Positions 14,901 to 24,081 are shown, counted from the first letter of the stretch. The stretch: DNA of 64,000 bases from Planctomycetaceae bacterium (GCA_020638975.1 JACKHN010000011.1:186001-250000); one strand, 5' to 3'. Made by a program: numbers and translations. Notes: a model not told the origin generated them from the sequence alone.

Positions 14901-17900
14901 GCTAGTCTCATCCAAGCGGCAGCAGGCAATGCCCCTCAAGGGCCGACAGAAAACTCGTTTTTCAGTGAGATGGGGTCGGAACTGTCCTACGGGGTTCCAC
15001 TCGCTTTGCTCGTCGCGGTGCTGATTACTCACGCCGTGCGCGAGAAGCAGACGATCTTGATGCTCGCCGGATCGGGCGTATTTCAGTATCTAGTTAACCT
15101 CGCGTACTTCTTGCCGATCCTAAAAGACCCCAGCGCCAGATTCGATTGGCCCGTCGCGATCGGATGTCTGCAGTGGAACTCGTTAGGGCTTGCCCTATTT
15201 GCAATCGGCTGGTTAGGTGTTCGGCGATGGGTAGACGTTCGCCATCATGCCAACTCGCAACAGGCATTTGATCGTTGCTTGGTGGTGCAAGTTATTGCCG
15301 CATTGGCGATGGCTTCAGCGACAGCCAGCCTTGCCACGGCCTTCGTCGTCTCGACGCCTGACGACCTGACACGCTGCACGGAACTTGGCAACTGGCTCAG
15401 TTATCTCATCTGCCTGCTCGGGTTTGGGGCGGCCGCATGGCTGGTACGAACGCGTCTGGAACAATTCGGTATCTCGCTGTTCCTGGGTTTTCTGTTGGCG
15501 ATCGGCGGTCCGTTGGCGATATCGTTGGAAGGGAGTCGCGGCAACTGGGTGGCATTTCATGTCGTGATGCTCGTCTGGCTGAGTGTCGCATTGGCTGCCA
15601 CCGTTTTGATGTGGGTAATGCCATCGAGTGGAAGCGGAGGTCGTGCGACTTCCGTCGTTGAACGAGGTACATCGGTTCAGTGGGGCACGGCCTTCATCGT
15701 ACTTTCTGTCCTGCTCGCCTTACGCGCGGCGCCATTCGATCCCGATACACCGTGGTGGTCATTCGCGACGACCTTAAGTGCAGCGTGTTTGGCAGGAGCG
15801 ATCGGATTTCGGATTCGTCGGCAGACGTTTGCATTCAGCTCCGTGCTGCTGTCTGCGGTTGCGGTCACGATTCTGTGGTGGGGAGCGTGGCCGAACGACG
15901 GCGTGCTCGGCGTGATCGAGCTGATTCAACTCAATCTGATCGCGATTGTCGTGGCCTCAATCTTCTGGTTGTTTACCGAACTTCGATCTCAACGGCAGTT
16001 CGGTTGCAGTTTCGATCCAACTTCGACGATCGCCGTACACCGTTTAACTGCCGTTCTCGCAAGCATTCTTTTGCTAGTCGTCACGTTTCTTGGCTTTGCC
16101 TTGACTGGCTTCTTCGAGGCGGCGCGGAAGGATATCGACATCGCGAGCCTTACCGGTTGGATTCTGCTGCCACTGCTGGGCGGTCTGTTGATTGGATCGC
16201 TGTGGGACGCCGGGATGAAGCCTGTGATGGCCGCTCTGTTCGCCTGGGGCTTGATCGCCATGTTGATGTCGTTGGACGAAGTCGATCAGTGGCGAGACTT
16301 TGACGGACAGACGGTGTTTGCGCTGACGGGACTGGCGACTGCGGCTTATGTGGCGGTGACGGGACACGCTTGGCGATTCGGCGTAAACCTCGCAGCGATC
16401 GGAAATCGCCTCGGGATGCCAGACACGGTGAAGCATCTTAAACGCACGCGATCTTGGTTGCCGGTCGTGACGCTGCTGATCAGCGCGATGCTTGTGTTAA
16501 TCGAGTTGCTTGTTGTCCTGGCATTCAAAGAGCGATGGATGCGAATGAGCGCGGCGTTCGCGCCGTTGCTGCTGGCTTACGCAGTCAGTTGCCATGCCCA
16601 GCAACAACGCCGGACAACGATGCAGTACGCCAGTTTTATCTTGGTCAGCTTGGCCGCCGTGTATGCGGTGTGGGCCGACATTGAATCCCAGTGGCGAGCG
16701 ACGTTCGTCCTGGAACGAGCGGTTCGGCTGCTGATGGTCTTGGCGGGATTGGCGTTCTTGTATGCGATTCCTCTTTCTCGCTGGGCGGAGCGACGAGGAA
16801 ACTGGCTTCATGTGGTGCGACGCATGGCGGTGTTGTGTGGCGGCGCGGCGATGGTCGCTTTGGTCGGCGTGCTGTTGCTTGAGTTGGGTTCGTTCGTGCC
16901 CGGGATCGGCGTGCCATTCGGGCATCCCTATGAAGTCTTTGCCGTGGCGATTGTGCTGGTCGGATTGATCATCGCTTTCATCGCTCTGGCCTTGTCGCCG
17001 CAGCGAGATCCGCTGGCGCTGACCGAACAGGGACGAATGGGCTATGTGTATGCGGCTCAAGTCGTCGGAGCACTCTTGTTCGCACACATTTATCTCTCGA
17101 ATCCGAATTTGTTCGGAACGCTACGAGCTTACTGGCCTTACATCGTGATGGCGATCGCGTTCGCGGGCGTTGGTGTCGGCGAACTTTTTCAACGCAGCGG
17201 ACTGCGAGTGCTGGCCGAGCCGTTACAACGAACGGGCGGGTTTCTGCCGTTGTTGCCGGCGCTGGGATGGTGGCTGAATCAACGGCTTGAAATCGACGCG
17301 GCGGGACATTACTCGCTGCTGTTGTTCTTCGCCGGGTTGTTCTACTTGGCGTTGAGCATGCTGCGGCGATCCTACATCAGCGGCGTGGCGGCGGCGGTAG
17401 CGGGCAATGCAGCGCTGTGGGCATTGCTAGCCGACTACGAACCGCTGTCCTTGATGAAGCATCCGCAGTTCTGGTTGATTCCACCAGCGGCTTCGATGTT
17501 GGTAGCAAGTCACCTGAATCGACGCCACTTGAACGACGGCCAGATGACCGCGATCCGCTATGTCTGCTTGATCGTGATCTATGTCAGCTCGACGGCCGAC
17601 ATCTTCATCGAAGGCATCGGCGACAGCTTGTGGGAACCGATGGTGCTTGCCGTGTTGTCGGTGCTCGGCGTGTTCGTCGGCATCGGGCTGCAGATTCGTG
17701 CCTTCCTGTATCTTGGCGTGACCTTTGTGTTCTTGTCCGTAATCAGCATGGTCTGGCACGCCTATGCCAAGATCCAGCACGTCGGCATCTGGTGGGGCTT
17801 CGGCATTATGTTGGGACTGTTGATCCTGACGTTCTTCGGAGTGTTCGAGAAGAAACGCCCCGAACTGCTGCGTCTGATCGAGAACATGCGACGCTGGGAG

Positions 17901-17906
17901 AAGTGA
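11988..17906 (+). CDS. giant multi-pass membrane protein of unknown function
   Basis: 1972 residues, mostly hydrophobic helices. GTG 11988 is preceded by AAGGAG with 7-nt spacing. Residues 1-27 form a membrane segment, 28-150 a soluble Pro/Glu-rich linker with a helical piece (LQRLADEGAIDEELRSKLF). From about residue 165 on there is a long succession of transmembrane helices separated by short loops, with Trp-rich, Arg-rich turns. No catalytic motif, ATP site or channel signature was recognised. It resembles the long predicted polytopic proteins (DUF2339-like in style) found in other bacteria, but I cannot assign it to that family. The gene stands alone in its direction, followed by a lipoprotein gene about 200 bp on. 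Confidence 0.8.
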   Translation: MSELIVGFLLLVGASLLVGVGVLLGRLISGQSESPATRQSDAITTARTLQRLADEGAIDEELRSKLFKLLSESYERGRHAPPRRTTEPTPEETVGQAASVAPPAFDVQQSAAIGDDELPVEAEIVDEAAPPPAVHPLDAPEPIAPPGPTRPQQRRRALADVLQAFMQAKNIRWGELVSGLLIVGCSVALVISLRREIDSLSEQFIYLPALLFMLATAAIHGAGNYTLRKWNLQATSRGVLIIATLLIPINFLAAIIVTGQESQQLPLFHPLYLAAVAIGILAFGTMAYFAGQALMRAGSWRLWIGVMGASVGQLLINRLAGQQTTAFAASLLVSVPLVAYLMATISQLQVATRRERIGLTLATDTLLLLGITSFALATAIGLLLSKSDSLHQALASLSTPLSLPAVVILATGLVLHQRVSSSRLATLRTVGTALALTGGALMLTAVVFAWPEPQLLITVGVFSFISLTLLAVVGRLPALHVPAIGCCALACLVGFHLMQGSFAGYEADLARRMVNLFFMGRTSIVLAVIAIATSGVAGVLLQRSRPAAALSYLAGCGGVAVISILVAVTVGFFGAASQEPDPSTVVLLFYAVVLLAASYLRPTAALTWGGSTLLLMSFVHCVGWNTTIQNWLAAVSLLPPRGGLAGTLVHGITVVIAACLLARSARAPSFSATSYRWQHLIAPLTLSGLLTSALALPSSVLVANHQFGDHAWYMAALSVIWLGATLVQRSSITFAVFQALATIALAFAATSFCQQQSWWRGDPYSVQHLQVLFGTLALWCAAWSLGRRLTRRRWPDVVGLMRCNDLAVDDLVLGGTVVGMFVMCFVASATGSAVELGITASVGSMAAPLWTNVFALGSWIALMFLAVAAIGSLIERFSLPAFSAPFLIASIGAMLIGGHAYDTVAVASALRWSCALLGVVLTLAVCMSSQIKTALQRLTWLEWGELPRKLDELTRSWTLSLSAIPILGLTTASLIQAAAGNAPQGPTENSFFSEMGSELSYGVPLALLVAVLITHAVREKQTILMLAGSGVFQYLVNLAYFLPILKDPSARFDWPVAIGCLQWNSLGLALFAIGWLGVRRWVDVRHHANSQQAFDRCLVVQVIAALAMASATASLATAFVVSTPDDLTRCTELGNWLSYLICLLGFGAAAWLVRTRLEQFGISLFLGFLLAIGGPLAISLEGSRGNWVAFHVVMLVWLSVALAATVLMWVMPSSGSGGRATSVVERGTSVQWGTAFIVLSVLLALRAAPFDPDTPWWSFATTLSAACLAGAIGFRIRRQTFAFSSVLLSAVAVTILWWGAWPNDGVLGVIELIQLNLIAIVVASIFWLFTELRSQRQFGCSFDPTSTIAVHRLTAVLASILLLVVTFLGFALTGFFEAARKDIDIASLTGWILLPLLGGLLIGSLWDAGMKPVMAALFAWGLIAMLMSLDEVDQWRDFDGQTVFALTGLATAAYVAVTGHAWRFGVNLAAIGNRLGMPDTVKHLKRTRSWLPVVTLLISAMLVLIELLVVLAFKERWMRMSAAFAPLLLAYAVSCHAQQQRRTTMQYASFILVSLAAVYAVWADIESQWRATFVLERAVRLLMVLAGLAFLYAIPLSRWAERRGNWLHVVRRMAVLCGGAAMVALVGVLLLELGSFVPGIGVPFGHPYEVFAVAIVLVGLIIAFIALALSPQRDPLALTEQGRMGYVYAAQVVGALLFAHIYLSNPNLFGTLRAYWPYIVMAIAFAGVGVGELFQRSGLRVLAEPLQRTGGFLPLLPALGWWLNQRLEIDAAGHYSLLLFFAGLFYLALSMLRRSYISGVAAAVAGNAALWALLADYEPLSLMKHPQFWLIPPAASMLVASHLNRRHLNDGQMTAIRYVCLIVIYVSSTADIFIEGIGDSLWEPMVLAVLSVLGVFVGIGLQIRAFLYLGVTFVFLSVISMVWHAYAKIQHVGIWWGFGIMLGLLILTFFGVFEKKRPELLRLIENMRRWEK

Positions 17907-18113
17907 GTACTGCGATGCTTCGCGACCAGAGCGACAATGCCGGCAGATTCCGAACCATGGTTCTGACCTTTCGACGTGCCAAGAGGCAGTCTGCGTGCTA
18001 GCAAAGGTGGTCAGCTGAGGGCGCTCGGCTTGACCGATCTCAGGAGAACTGAGACACTCCGCGCGCGTCGATCTCGAATTCATTCGCTCGCTGCTGACAG
18101 GGAAGTCATCGTT

Positions 18114-18728
18114 ATGAGCAACAAGCTATTCTTCGTCGTTATGTTAGTTGTCGCTGTCGCGTTGGGATGCGGTTCACCGTCATCGGAGGTCGCTTCGAAT
18201 CCCGATGCCGTCTCACGGGATCAGACGATCGATGAAATCGCCGACATTCCGCTCCCTGTTGCCGAAACGAGCCAACCCGACGTTGTCGTCGCGGCTTTTC
18301 TCGATGCGTTACGAGATGGAAATGATCAAGTCGCTGAGGCTCTGCTGACTTCCATCGCGCGTCGTGAAACTCAAGCACATGAATTAACCGTCCAACCGCC
18401 AGGATCGCCGTCGGCTCGATACGAGATTGGCGAAGTCCATTACGTCCAGGGCGGCGTGCATGTCAACAGCAGTTGGAGCGAGTACGACGAGTCGGGCGAG
18501 CCCGCAAATTACGAGATCGTGTGGGTCTTGCGACAGGAGCCCATCGGTTGGCGAGTTGCGGGAATGGCCACCGCAGTTAATCCCGCCAAGCCGCCGATCT
18601 ATCTGAACTTCGAAGACGTGCCTGATTTGCTCGCGAAGTGGCAGCAGGCGGATATCGAACTCGCGGCGCAAGCCGAAGAAGCTCAGATGCTTCAAGCGGC
18701 TCAACCAGCGACTACGCTCCAGCGATAA
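18114..18728 (+). CDS. predicted lipoprotein, unknown function
   Basis: 204 residues. The ATG at 18114 gives a signal peptide MSNKLFFVVMLVVAVALGC with lipobox ALGC and acylated Cys19. An upstream in-frame extension exists but would bury the signal peptide. The mature part has a domain of about 100 residues (PDVVVAAFLDALRDGNDQVAEALLTS...YEIVWVLRQEPIGWRVAGMA) that looks like an NTF2-like/DUF4878 fold: an initial helix pair and a final WRV strand. This assignment is tentative. A helix rich in Ala, Glu and Gln ends the protein. Probably attached to the inner or outer membrane. Confidence 0.75.
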   Translation: MSNKLFFVVMLVVAVALGCGSPSSEVASNPDAVSRDQTIDEIADIPLPVAETSQPDVVVAAFLDALRDGNDQVAEALLTSIARRETQAHELTVQPPGSPSARYEIGEVHYVQGGVHVNSSWSEYDESGEPANYEIVWVLRQEPIGWRVAGMATAVNPAKPPIYLNFEDVPDLLAKWQQADIELAAQAEEAQMLQAAQPATTLQR

Positions 18729-18751
18729 TTCGTCGCATCGCTGATTCTGTT

Positions 18752-18886
18752 CAGGGCAATTCATCTGTTGAAGTTGCACGATATGTACGACGGGCCTCCT
18801 AGCCCGTCGAACAACGACTTAGATTCATCGACGGGCTCGGAGGCCCGTCGTACAAACCTCTCAGTTTGAAAAGCTGAAAGGCCCTG
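18752..18886. repeat. 135-nt palindromic element, copy 1
   Basis: Outer ends CAGGGC and GCCCTG; the inside has GTACGACGGGCCTCCTAGCC against GGCTCGGAGGCCCGTCGTAC. Same length and arrangement as the elements at 57800 and 59780. Confidence 0.85.
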
Positions 18887-18999
18887 TGATTCTGTTCTTC
18901 GCGCGAGCGTCTCGCGGTCAGAGCGAGTATAGTAATCTGCGGGATTCGTCAGAAGTCTCGCTGAGATTACTTACCAAGCTGACCCACGGAGTCGTCGCC

Positions 19000-19875
19000 A
19001 TGTCTCGTTTCGTTATCGCCTGCCGATTTGCGTTGGTGCTGTTCTTTGTTCAAACGCGATTCGCAAGCGCGGAGGAATCATTCACGCTGTCCGACGAACT
19101 GCAAGCTCGCTGCTTAAAGGTGCTGCGAGACGGCATGACGTCGGACGAGTTTTGGCCCTCCATCCACGCCGCCGAAGGACTGACGCTCGCCGGGCATGGC
19201 GAAGAAGTGCGAGCTTATCTTGAGCCGAAGTTGCCCGCCGAGAAGGACGACCAGCAGCGATGCGGTCTGGCACGGGAACTGGTGCGCGCGGGCGATCGTG
19301 ATAAAGCGCAGATCATGCTCGATATCCTGGCAGGCGACGATCCTCACGGCCACGTGCATGCTGCCGAAAGTCTTTACAAGGTCGACGAAATTGGCGATGG
19401 CAAAGCGATGCGAAAGGCTGCTAAACAGACGGAGAACATCAAACTGCACTTGATGGCTTTGGCGGCCTTGGCAAGGACGGGCAACAAGAAGGCAATGAAG
19501 CAATTGCGCACGCGACTGTCCGACGACGATCCAGAAACACGAAAGCTCTCAGCTTGGATCTTGGGCCGCATCGGCGACGCATCGGATATTCCGCAGATCC
19601 GCAAGAACATCGAAACGGCTCCCGACGCGATCTCTCGGGCCTACAACGAGCACTCGCTCGCCGCTCTTGGCGATGCCGAAGGACTCCGTGCACTCGTCGC
19701 GAATCTACAGGACGATGATCCGGCGATTCGCACCTACGCGGCGACATTTGCTGGCGATACGAAGCAAGTCAGCATCGGCCCCAAGTTGATCCCGCTGCTC
19801 GATCACGAAAACATCGACGTCCGAGTGCGCGCGGCACAGTCGCTGATGGTATTGTCACGACTTGGCGAAAAATAG
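19000..19875 (+). CDS. secreted HEAT-repeat protein
   Basis: 291 residues from ATG 19000, which gives a clean Sec signal peptide (MSRFVIACRFALVLFFVQTRFASA, cut before EE). The rest is a string of HEAT-like helical pairs (HLMALAALARTGNKKAMKQLRTRLSDDDPETRKLSAWILGRIGD, DDDPAIRTYAATFAGD, DHENIDVRVRAAQSLMVL, each about 30-35 residues). Such periplasmic scaffolds are frequent in planctomycetes and have no defined enzymatic role. An open frame extends 114 nt upstream but overlaps the 135-nt repeat and lacks signal-peptide character. It ends 10 bp before the stop of the convergent lipoprotein gene. Confidence 0.82.
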   Translation: MSRFVIACRFALVLFFVQTRFASAEESFTLSDELQARCLKVLRDGMTSDEFWPSIHAAEGLTLAGHGEEVRAYLEPKLPAEKDDQQRCGLARELVRAGDRDKAQIMLDILAGDDPHGHVHAAESLYKVDEIGDGKAMRKAAKQTENIKLHLMALAALARTGNKKAMKQLRTRLSDDDPETRKLSAWILGRIGDASDIPQIRKNIETAPDAISRAYNEHSLAALGDAEGLRALVANLQDDDPAIRTYAATFAGDTKQVSIGPKLIPLLDHENIDVRVRAAQSLMVLSRLGEK

Positions 19876-19885
19876 ACGCTGGCAG

Positions 19886-20509
19886 TTAGCCTGGGTTCGC
19901 GCCAAGGAAGGCTTGCGACACTGCGTTGCCTTGATTCAACATTGAACTGACGGTCCCGAACGTCGTGTTGAGGCTGCCCGCCAGTTGCTGAATGGCGGCG
20001 ATCGTTTCTGGATTCGGCATGTATTGGACGAGATGTTGCGCTCGTTCTCGGATCTGGCCAACCCAACCGTTCAACGTCTCTGCCATCTCGTTATTCACAA
20101 AGCCGGTCGAATTGCTCGCGGCGAGCGTGCTGTCCCAGGCTTGCAGCGAATCGAGAATCGCCTGAGCCTTTTGGCGAGTTACCTCCGGCGGATCGTTAAC
20201 GTTCAGCTCAGCCGATTTCGCGGTAACGTTGTTGATCACGTTGCTCAGATTGGTGACTTCCTGTGGAACCAAACTCGGAGTCGGTGTATCGGGCTTCTGG
20301 AACCCGACCATTTGGAACATCTTGGAGAACGAGAATCCTTCGCTCGACGCTTCGCCGTTCGCCGCCGCTCCTGTGGCAGGCGCCCCCGCAACCTGAGCTG
20401 TTGGAGCTTGGGGCGTTGTCTGGGAAGTCAATGCGTTCGGGCGAGTTCCTGGAATATTGCAGCCAGCGAAACAAACTAGCGTCAGCATCAGCAAAAGATC
20501 TCGTCTCAT
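19886..20509 (-). CDS. predicted lipoprotein, unknown function
   Basis: 207 residues. The signal peptide MRRDLLLMLTLVCFAGC has a lipobox FAGC with acylated Cys17. A low-complexity Ala/Thr/Pro/Gly linker (residues 20-55) follows. The rest is a helical domain with heptad-like spacing (VTNLSNVINNVTAKSAELNV, TRQKAQAILDSLQAWDSTL, MAETLNGWVGQIRERAQHLV, IAAIQQLAGSLNTTFGTVSSML). No family is recognised. The helical part could be a coiled-coil or four-helix adaptor. Convergent with the HEAT-repeat gene. Confidence 0.72.
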   Translation of the reverse strand: MRRDLLLMLTLVCFAGCNIPGTRPNALTSQTTPQAPTAQVAGAPATGAAANGEASSEGFSFSKMFQMVGFQKPDTPTPSLVPQEVTNLSNVINNVTAKSAELNVNDPPEVTRQKAQAILDSLQAWDSTLAASNSTGFVNNEMAETLNGWVGQIRERAQHLVQYMPNPETIAAIQQLAGSLNTTFGTVSSMLNQGNAVSQAFLGANPG

Positions 20510-20657
20510 CTTCTATGTCTCCGGCGAAATCAAACCACGAATCGCTGCGGATCAAGATAGACCACAGTGCAGCAGGTAAACGTTTTCATCGTCACCATCG
20601 CTACAATTCCGACAGTCTCATTTAGGGGGAAGCGAATATTTGCCGCGATCCCAACTT

Positions 20658-20704
20658 GAAGCGTAAGCGAGGAATTGTTGACAGCGGTCACTCGCTTACG
20701 CTTC
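20658..20704. repeat. palindromic repeat
   Basis: Perfect 14-nt arms GAAGCGTAAGCGAG (20658-20671) and CTCGCTTACGCTTC (20691-20704) around a 19-nt centre. Confidence 0.75.
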
Positions 20705-20761
20705 GGGTTATGATGGCAAAAGACCTACGTCAAACGTGGCATCTTCCAACGAAGCGTTTCG

Positions 20762-20905
20762 TCAGGGTAGCGTCTGCGCATGTCGTTGGTCGACGAGATC
20801 TTTCTGATAACGCAACTGAATGATGTCGACGACTGCTAGCACTGCCAGCACCATGTAGAAGGTTGCTCTGAAAGAATGAGCGTTTCGGAATGGGAAACAT
20901 GGCAT
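20762..20905 (-). CDS. putative 47-residue membrane peptide downstream of the ABC-F gene
   Basis: ATG 20903-20905 opens a 47-residue frame with a basic N-terminus (MPCFPFRNAHSFRATF), one hydrophobic segment (YMVLAVLAVVDIIQL) and a charged C-terminus (RYQKDLVDQRHAQTLP). It starts 51 bp after the ABC-F stop on the same strand and could be the last gene of that operon. No family recognised and no good ribosome-binding site; coding status uncertain. Confidence 0.35.
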   Translation of the reverse strand: MPCFPFRNAHSFRATFYMVLAVLAVVDIIQLRYQKDLVDQRHAQTLP

Positions 20906-20955
20906 ATCTTCCGTGCTCGAGTCTCCGCGACTGCTCAGATGTGAACCGGTGGCTA

Positions 20956-22773
20956 TCAGGCCAGCTCGATCATCTTTTCTAACTCTTCCCATCTCGCGTA
21001 GGCGGCAGTAAGTTTCGCCTCTAGTTCTTTCAACTCGGCCTGCGTCTTTGTGATTTTCTCGCGCGGCTGTTGATAGAACGAGCTTTCGGCCATTTGCTGA
21101 TGATACTTGGCGACATCCGCTTCGAGCTTTTCGATCACAGCAGGCAGGCCATCGAGTTCCCGCTGCTCTTTGTAGCTGAGTCGACGTTTGCTCGAATTGG
21201 CCGCTGAGTCTTGCTTGGAGTCTTTTTTCTTCGTGGCGCGTGGCGCCAACGCGTCTTCGGCGACGACTCGTTGCCGAATCCAATCGTCATAGCCACCGAC
21301 ATACTCTCGCGCACCACCAGGTTCAAACACGATGGTGCTGGTCACGACGTTGTTCAAAAACGCGCGATCATGGCTGACAAGCAACACGGTCCCCTGGAAC
21401 TCGATCAATCGCTCTTCGAGCATCTCTAACGTCTCGGTATCCAAGTCATTAGTTGGTTCGTCCAGCACGATGACGTTCGCGGGCTTGCAGAATAACTTGG
21501 CCAGCAACACTCGATTCCGCTCGCCACCCGATAGGAACCGAATCGGTGTGCGGGCTCGTTCTGGGTTGAACAAGAACTTCTGCAAGTAGCCGATTACATG
21601 CTGTTTGTTTTCACCAATTCCGACGGTGTCGCTTCCCTCACCGACGTCTTCTTGGACCGTCTTCTCTTCGTCGAGTTGTTCGCGAAGTTGATCGAAGTAA
21701 GCGATCTCGATGTTGGTGCCGATCCGGACCGAGCCTGCTTGGGGTGCAAGTTGACCAAGCAGAATGCGCAGCAAGGTTGTCTTGCCGGCTCCGTTCGGTC
21801 CCATCAGCCCGACCTTGTCGCCACGCATGATGGTGGTCGAAAAGTCGCGGACGATCTGTTTGTCGTCATACGAGAACGAAACGCCTTCCACTTCGGCGAT
21901 CAAATTCCCGCTGCGTTTACCCTCTTGGATTTGCAGGTTGACTTTGCCAACGGCGGAGCGCCGCTCGCTTCGCTCGATGCGCAACGCCTTCAACGCCCGC
22001 ACACGTCCTTCGTTCCGAGTCCGCCGCGCTTTGATGCCTTGCCGAATCCAGACCTCTTCCTGCGCAAGCCGTTTGTCGAATAACGCGTTCTGCTTCTCTT
22101 CGGCGGCTAGCGCATCGTCCTTTCGCTGAAGGAACGTGTCGTAGTCACAGGACCAATCGAACAATCGCCCACGATCGATCTCAAAGATCCGCGTCGCCAG
22201 TTTTCGCAAAAACATGCGATCGTGAGTGACAAACAAGAGCGTTGCATTCCAGCGACCGAGAAACTCTTCCAGCCAGCCAATGGCGTCGATGTCTAAGTGG
22301 TTCGTCGGCTCGTCAAGCAGCAACATGTCTGGGCTGGAAACTAACGATTGTGCCAAAAGCACTCGGCGTTTCATCCCCGACGAAAGCGACTCGAACTTGG
22401 CCTCCGGATCGAGTTCCATGCGTGAAAGGATTTGATCGACCTGGTGCTGCGATCGCCACTCGGCAGCATGTTCGTCGTCGGCATCGGTCGAGTCCAACAC
22501 GACGCCTTCACCGACAACCGAGGCCACGGTGCCACGAACATGCTGCGGGACATCTTGCGGCAACAGAGATACTTTCGTTCCCGGCGCGAATATGATCTGT
22601 CCATGGTCGGGCTGGACATCGCCGCGCAGCATCCGCATGAGCGTCGTCTTGCCCGCTCCGTTTCGACCCAATAAGCCAATCCGCTGACCGGGTTCGATCG
22701 TGCAATCAACTCCATCCAGCAGGGCGGGGCCGCGAAAGCGAATACTCAGGTCACGAATCGTAATCAATGGCAT
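20956..22773 (-). CDS. uup: ABC-F family ATPase, Uup-like
   Basis: Cytosolic protein of 605 residues with two ATP-binding cassettes and no membrane domain, as in ABC-F proteins that act on ribosomes or DNA structures. Cassette 1 has Walker A GRNGAGKTT, signature LSSGM and Walker B LLLDEPTNHLDI. Cassette 2 has Walker A GPNGAGKTT, signature LSGGE and Walker B IVLDEPTNDLDT. The charged interdomain linker (RRTRNEGRVRALKALRIER) and a C-terminal coiled coil (RLSYKEQRELDGLPAVIEKLEADV...) point to the Uup branch. The start is ATG 22771-22773 (MPLITIRDLS); an 11-residue upstream extension is possible but unlike the family. Role inferred from homology only. Confidence 0.9.
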   Translation of the reverse strand: MPLITIRDLSIRFRGPALLDGVDCTIEPGQRIGLLGRNGAGKTTLMRMLRGDVQPDHGQIIFAPGTKVSLLPQDVPQHVRGTVASVVGEGVVLDSTDADDEHAAEWRSQHQVDQILSRMELDPEAKFESLSSGMKRRVLLAQSLVSSPDMLLLDEPTNHLDIDAIGWLEEFLGRWNATLLFVTHDRMFLRKLATRIFEIDRGRLFDWSCDYDTFLQRKDDALAAEEKQNALFDKRLAQEEVWIRQGIKARRTRNEGRVRALKALRIERSERRSAVGKVNLQIQEGKRSGNLIAEVEGVSFSYDDKQIVRDFSTTIMRGDKVGLMGPNGAGKTTLLRILLGQLAPQAGSVRIGTNIEIAYFDQLREQLDEEKTVQEDVGEGSDTVGIGENKQHVIGYLQKFLFNPERARTPIRFLSGGERNRVLLAKLFCKPANVIVLDEPTNDLDTETLEMLEERLIEFQGTVLLVSHDRAFLNNVVTSTIVFEPGGAREYVGGYDDWIRQRVVAEDALAPRATKKKDSKQDSAANSSKRRLSYKEQRELDGLPAVIEKLEADVAKYHQQMAESSFYQQPREKITKTQAELKELEAKLTAAYARWEELEKMIELA

Positions 22774-22794
22774 AGGAAACAATCGAAATCGGAG

Positions 22795-22893
22795 GTAGTG
22801 GTACACTTTGCCGTAAGTCGGGCACTCCTGCCCGACAAAAGACGGCCAAGAGTGGCCGTCCTATCTTTCCGGAATTTCAAACTGTACTACTAC
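22795..22893. repeat. ~99-nt composite palindromic element, copy 1
   Basis: Outer inverted ends GTAGTGGTACACTTTGC and CAAACTGTACTACTAC. The core (GTAAGTCGGGCACTCCTGCC ... GGCCAAGAGTGGCCGTCCTA) belongs to the same hairpin family as the REPINs of the restriction locus. Lies between the ABC-F gene and its presumed promoter region. Confidence 0.88.
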
Positions 22894-23068
22894 CAAATCG
22901 GAGGAATTCAGGCGGAAGTCAGGGAATTATCTACAATAAACCGGTTTAGCAGAAGCGGTCACATGTCGGAGCGTTGGAAGCTGTGTAAGATACGGATTCG
23001 CGTTCCAGACTGCACTCTTTAGCACTGCCGAATTCTCACCACACTTCAATCACAGAGCAGCCTTTCGC

Positions 23069-24037
23069 ATGAGAACAATATTCCGATCCTTCCTCGTCGC
23101 ACTGCTATTCGCCACCCCGTCCTTATTGCTTCCACTTCCAAACGCACAGGCGGAAGACGCGGCTGCGTTTGGCAAGCAGGTCAGTGAGCAAGGCATCAAG
23201 CACTCGTTCCTCGTAACCGGTTCGATGACCGCGATCATTGGCGAGGACAGCACAATTGCCTGGCAAGTGCCGGGCCGTTCGCGAGACGGATTCGTGCTGC
23301 CTAATGGCAATGTTTTGGTTTCTCATGGCAATGAGGCCAAAGAGTACACGCGCGAAGGCGAGGTTGTTTTTCAATACACGCTTAGCACCGAGAACAAGGA
23401 ACTCGGCACGGTCGTTCGGCTGCCGGATGGCAACACGATGGTCGTCGAGCGGGGTGCGAAGCCTCGCCTGCTGGAGCTCGCTGGCGATGGAACGATTGTT
23501 GCCGAGATACCGCTTCAGCCCGATTCGGATAACGCACACATGCAAACACGAATGGCGAGGAAACTCGACAACGGCAACTACATTGTGCCGCATCTGCTCG
23601 GGTTTGCTGTCAAGGAATATGCACCAGACGGCAAGGTCGTGCGTGTCATCAAGACGGATCTAGAAGAGTTGGGCGGGCGTCCAGAGGAGAACTGGCCGTT
23701 TACCGCGATCACGCTGGAGTCTGGTAACTTGCTCGTCAACTTGACACATGGCAATAAGACCGTCGAATTCAATCAGGCTGGAGAAGTTGTGTGGCGCGTC
23801 GACAACTCGCACGTCGACGGTCGATTCGCCGATCCCTGCGGCGGCCAACGACTGGCGAACGGCAATACGGTCATCTGCAGCTATGGTCAACGCAAGCCCA
23901 CAATGGCGAAGGTCTTTGAGATCACTCGCGACAAAGAAGTCGTCTGGGAATACATCAATCCTAAGCTCAGCGGCATTCACGAAATCCACGTTTTGACGAC
24001 GAACGGCGAATCGACGGGCTGGCCTCCACTGAAATAA
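23069..24037 (+). CDS. secreted beta-propeller protein (PQQ/arylsulfotransferase-like repeats)
   Basis: 322 residues with a Sec signal peptide (MRTIFRSFLVALLFATPSLLLPLPNAQA, cut before EDAA). The mature part repeats a blade motif of about 40-45 residues, with NGN signatures such as LPNGNVLVSHGNEAKEYT, LPDGNTMVVERG, LDNGNYIVPHLLGFAVKEY, LESGNLLVNLTHGNKTVEF and LANGNTVICSYGQ. Each is followed by a hydrophobic strand and a GEVVW/GKVVR turn. This is characteristic of six- or seven-bladed propellers in PQQ-like and arylsulfotransferase-like families. No catalytic residues were identified, so it may be a periplasmic binding scaffold. Start ATG 23069. Transcribed alone. Confidence 0.8.
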   Translation: MRTIFRSFLVALLFATPSLLLPLPNAQAEDAAAFGKQVSEQGIKHSFLVTGSMTAIIGEDSTIAWQVPGRSRDGFVLPNGNVLVSHGNEAKEYTREGEVVFQYTLSTENKELGTVVRLPDGNTMVVERGAKPRLLELAGDGTIVAEIPLQPDSDNAHMQTRMARKLDNGNYIVPHLLGFAVKEYAPDGKVVRVIKTDLEELGGRPEENWPFTAITLESGNLLVNLTHGNKTVEFNQAGEVVWRVDNSHVDGRFADPCGGQRLANGNTVICSYGQRKPTMAKVFEITRDKEVVWEYINPKLSGIHEIHVLTTNGESTGWPPLK

Positions 24038-24081
24038 CAAACCGTTCTCGTGCGCCACAAGCGGTAGTGCCTGGCAACGAC

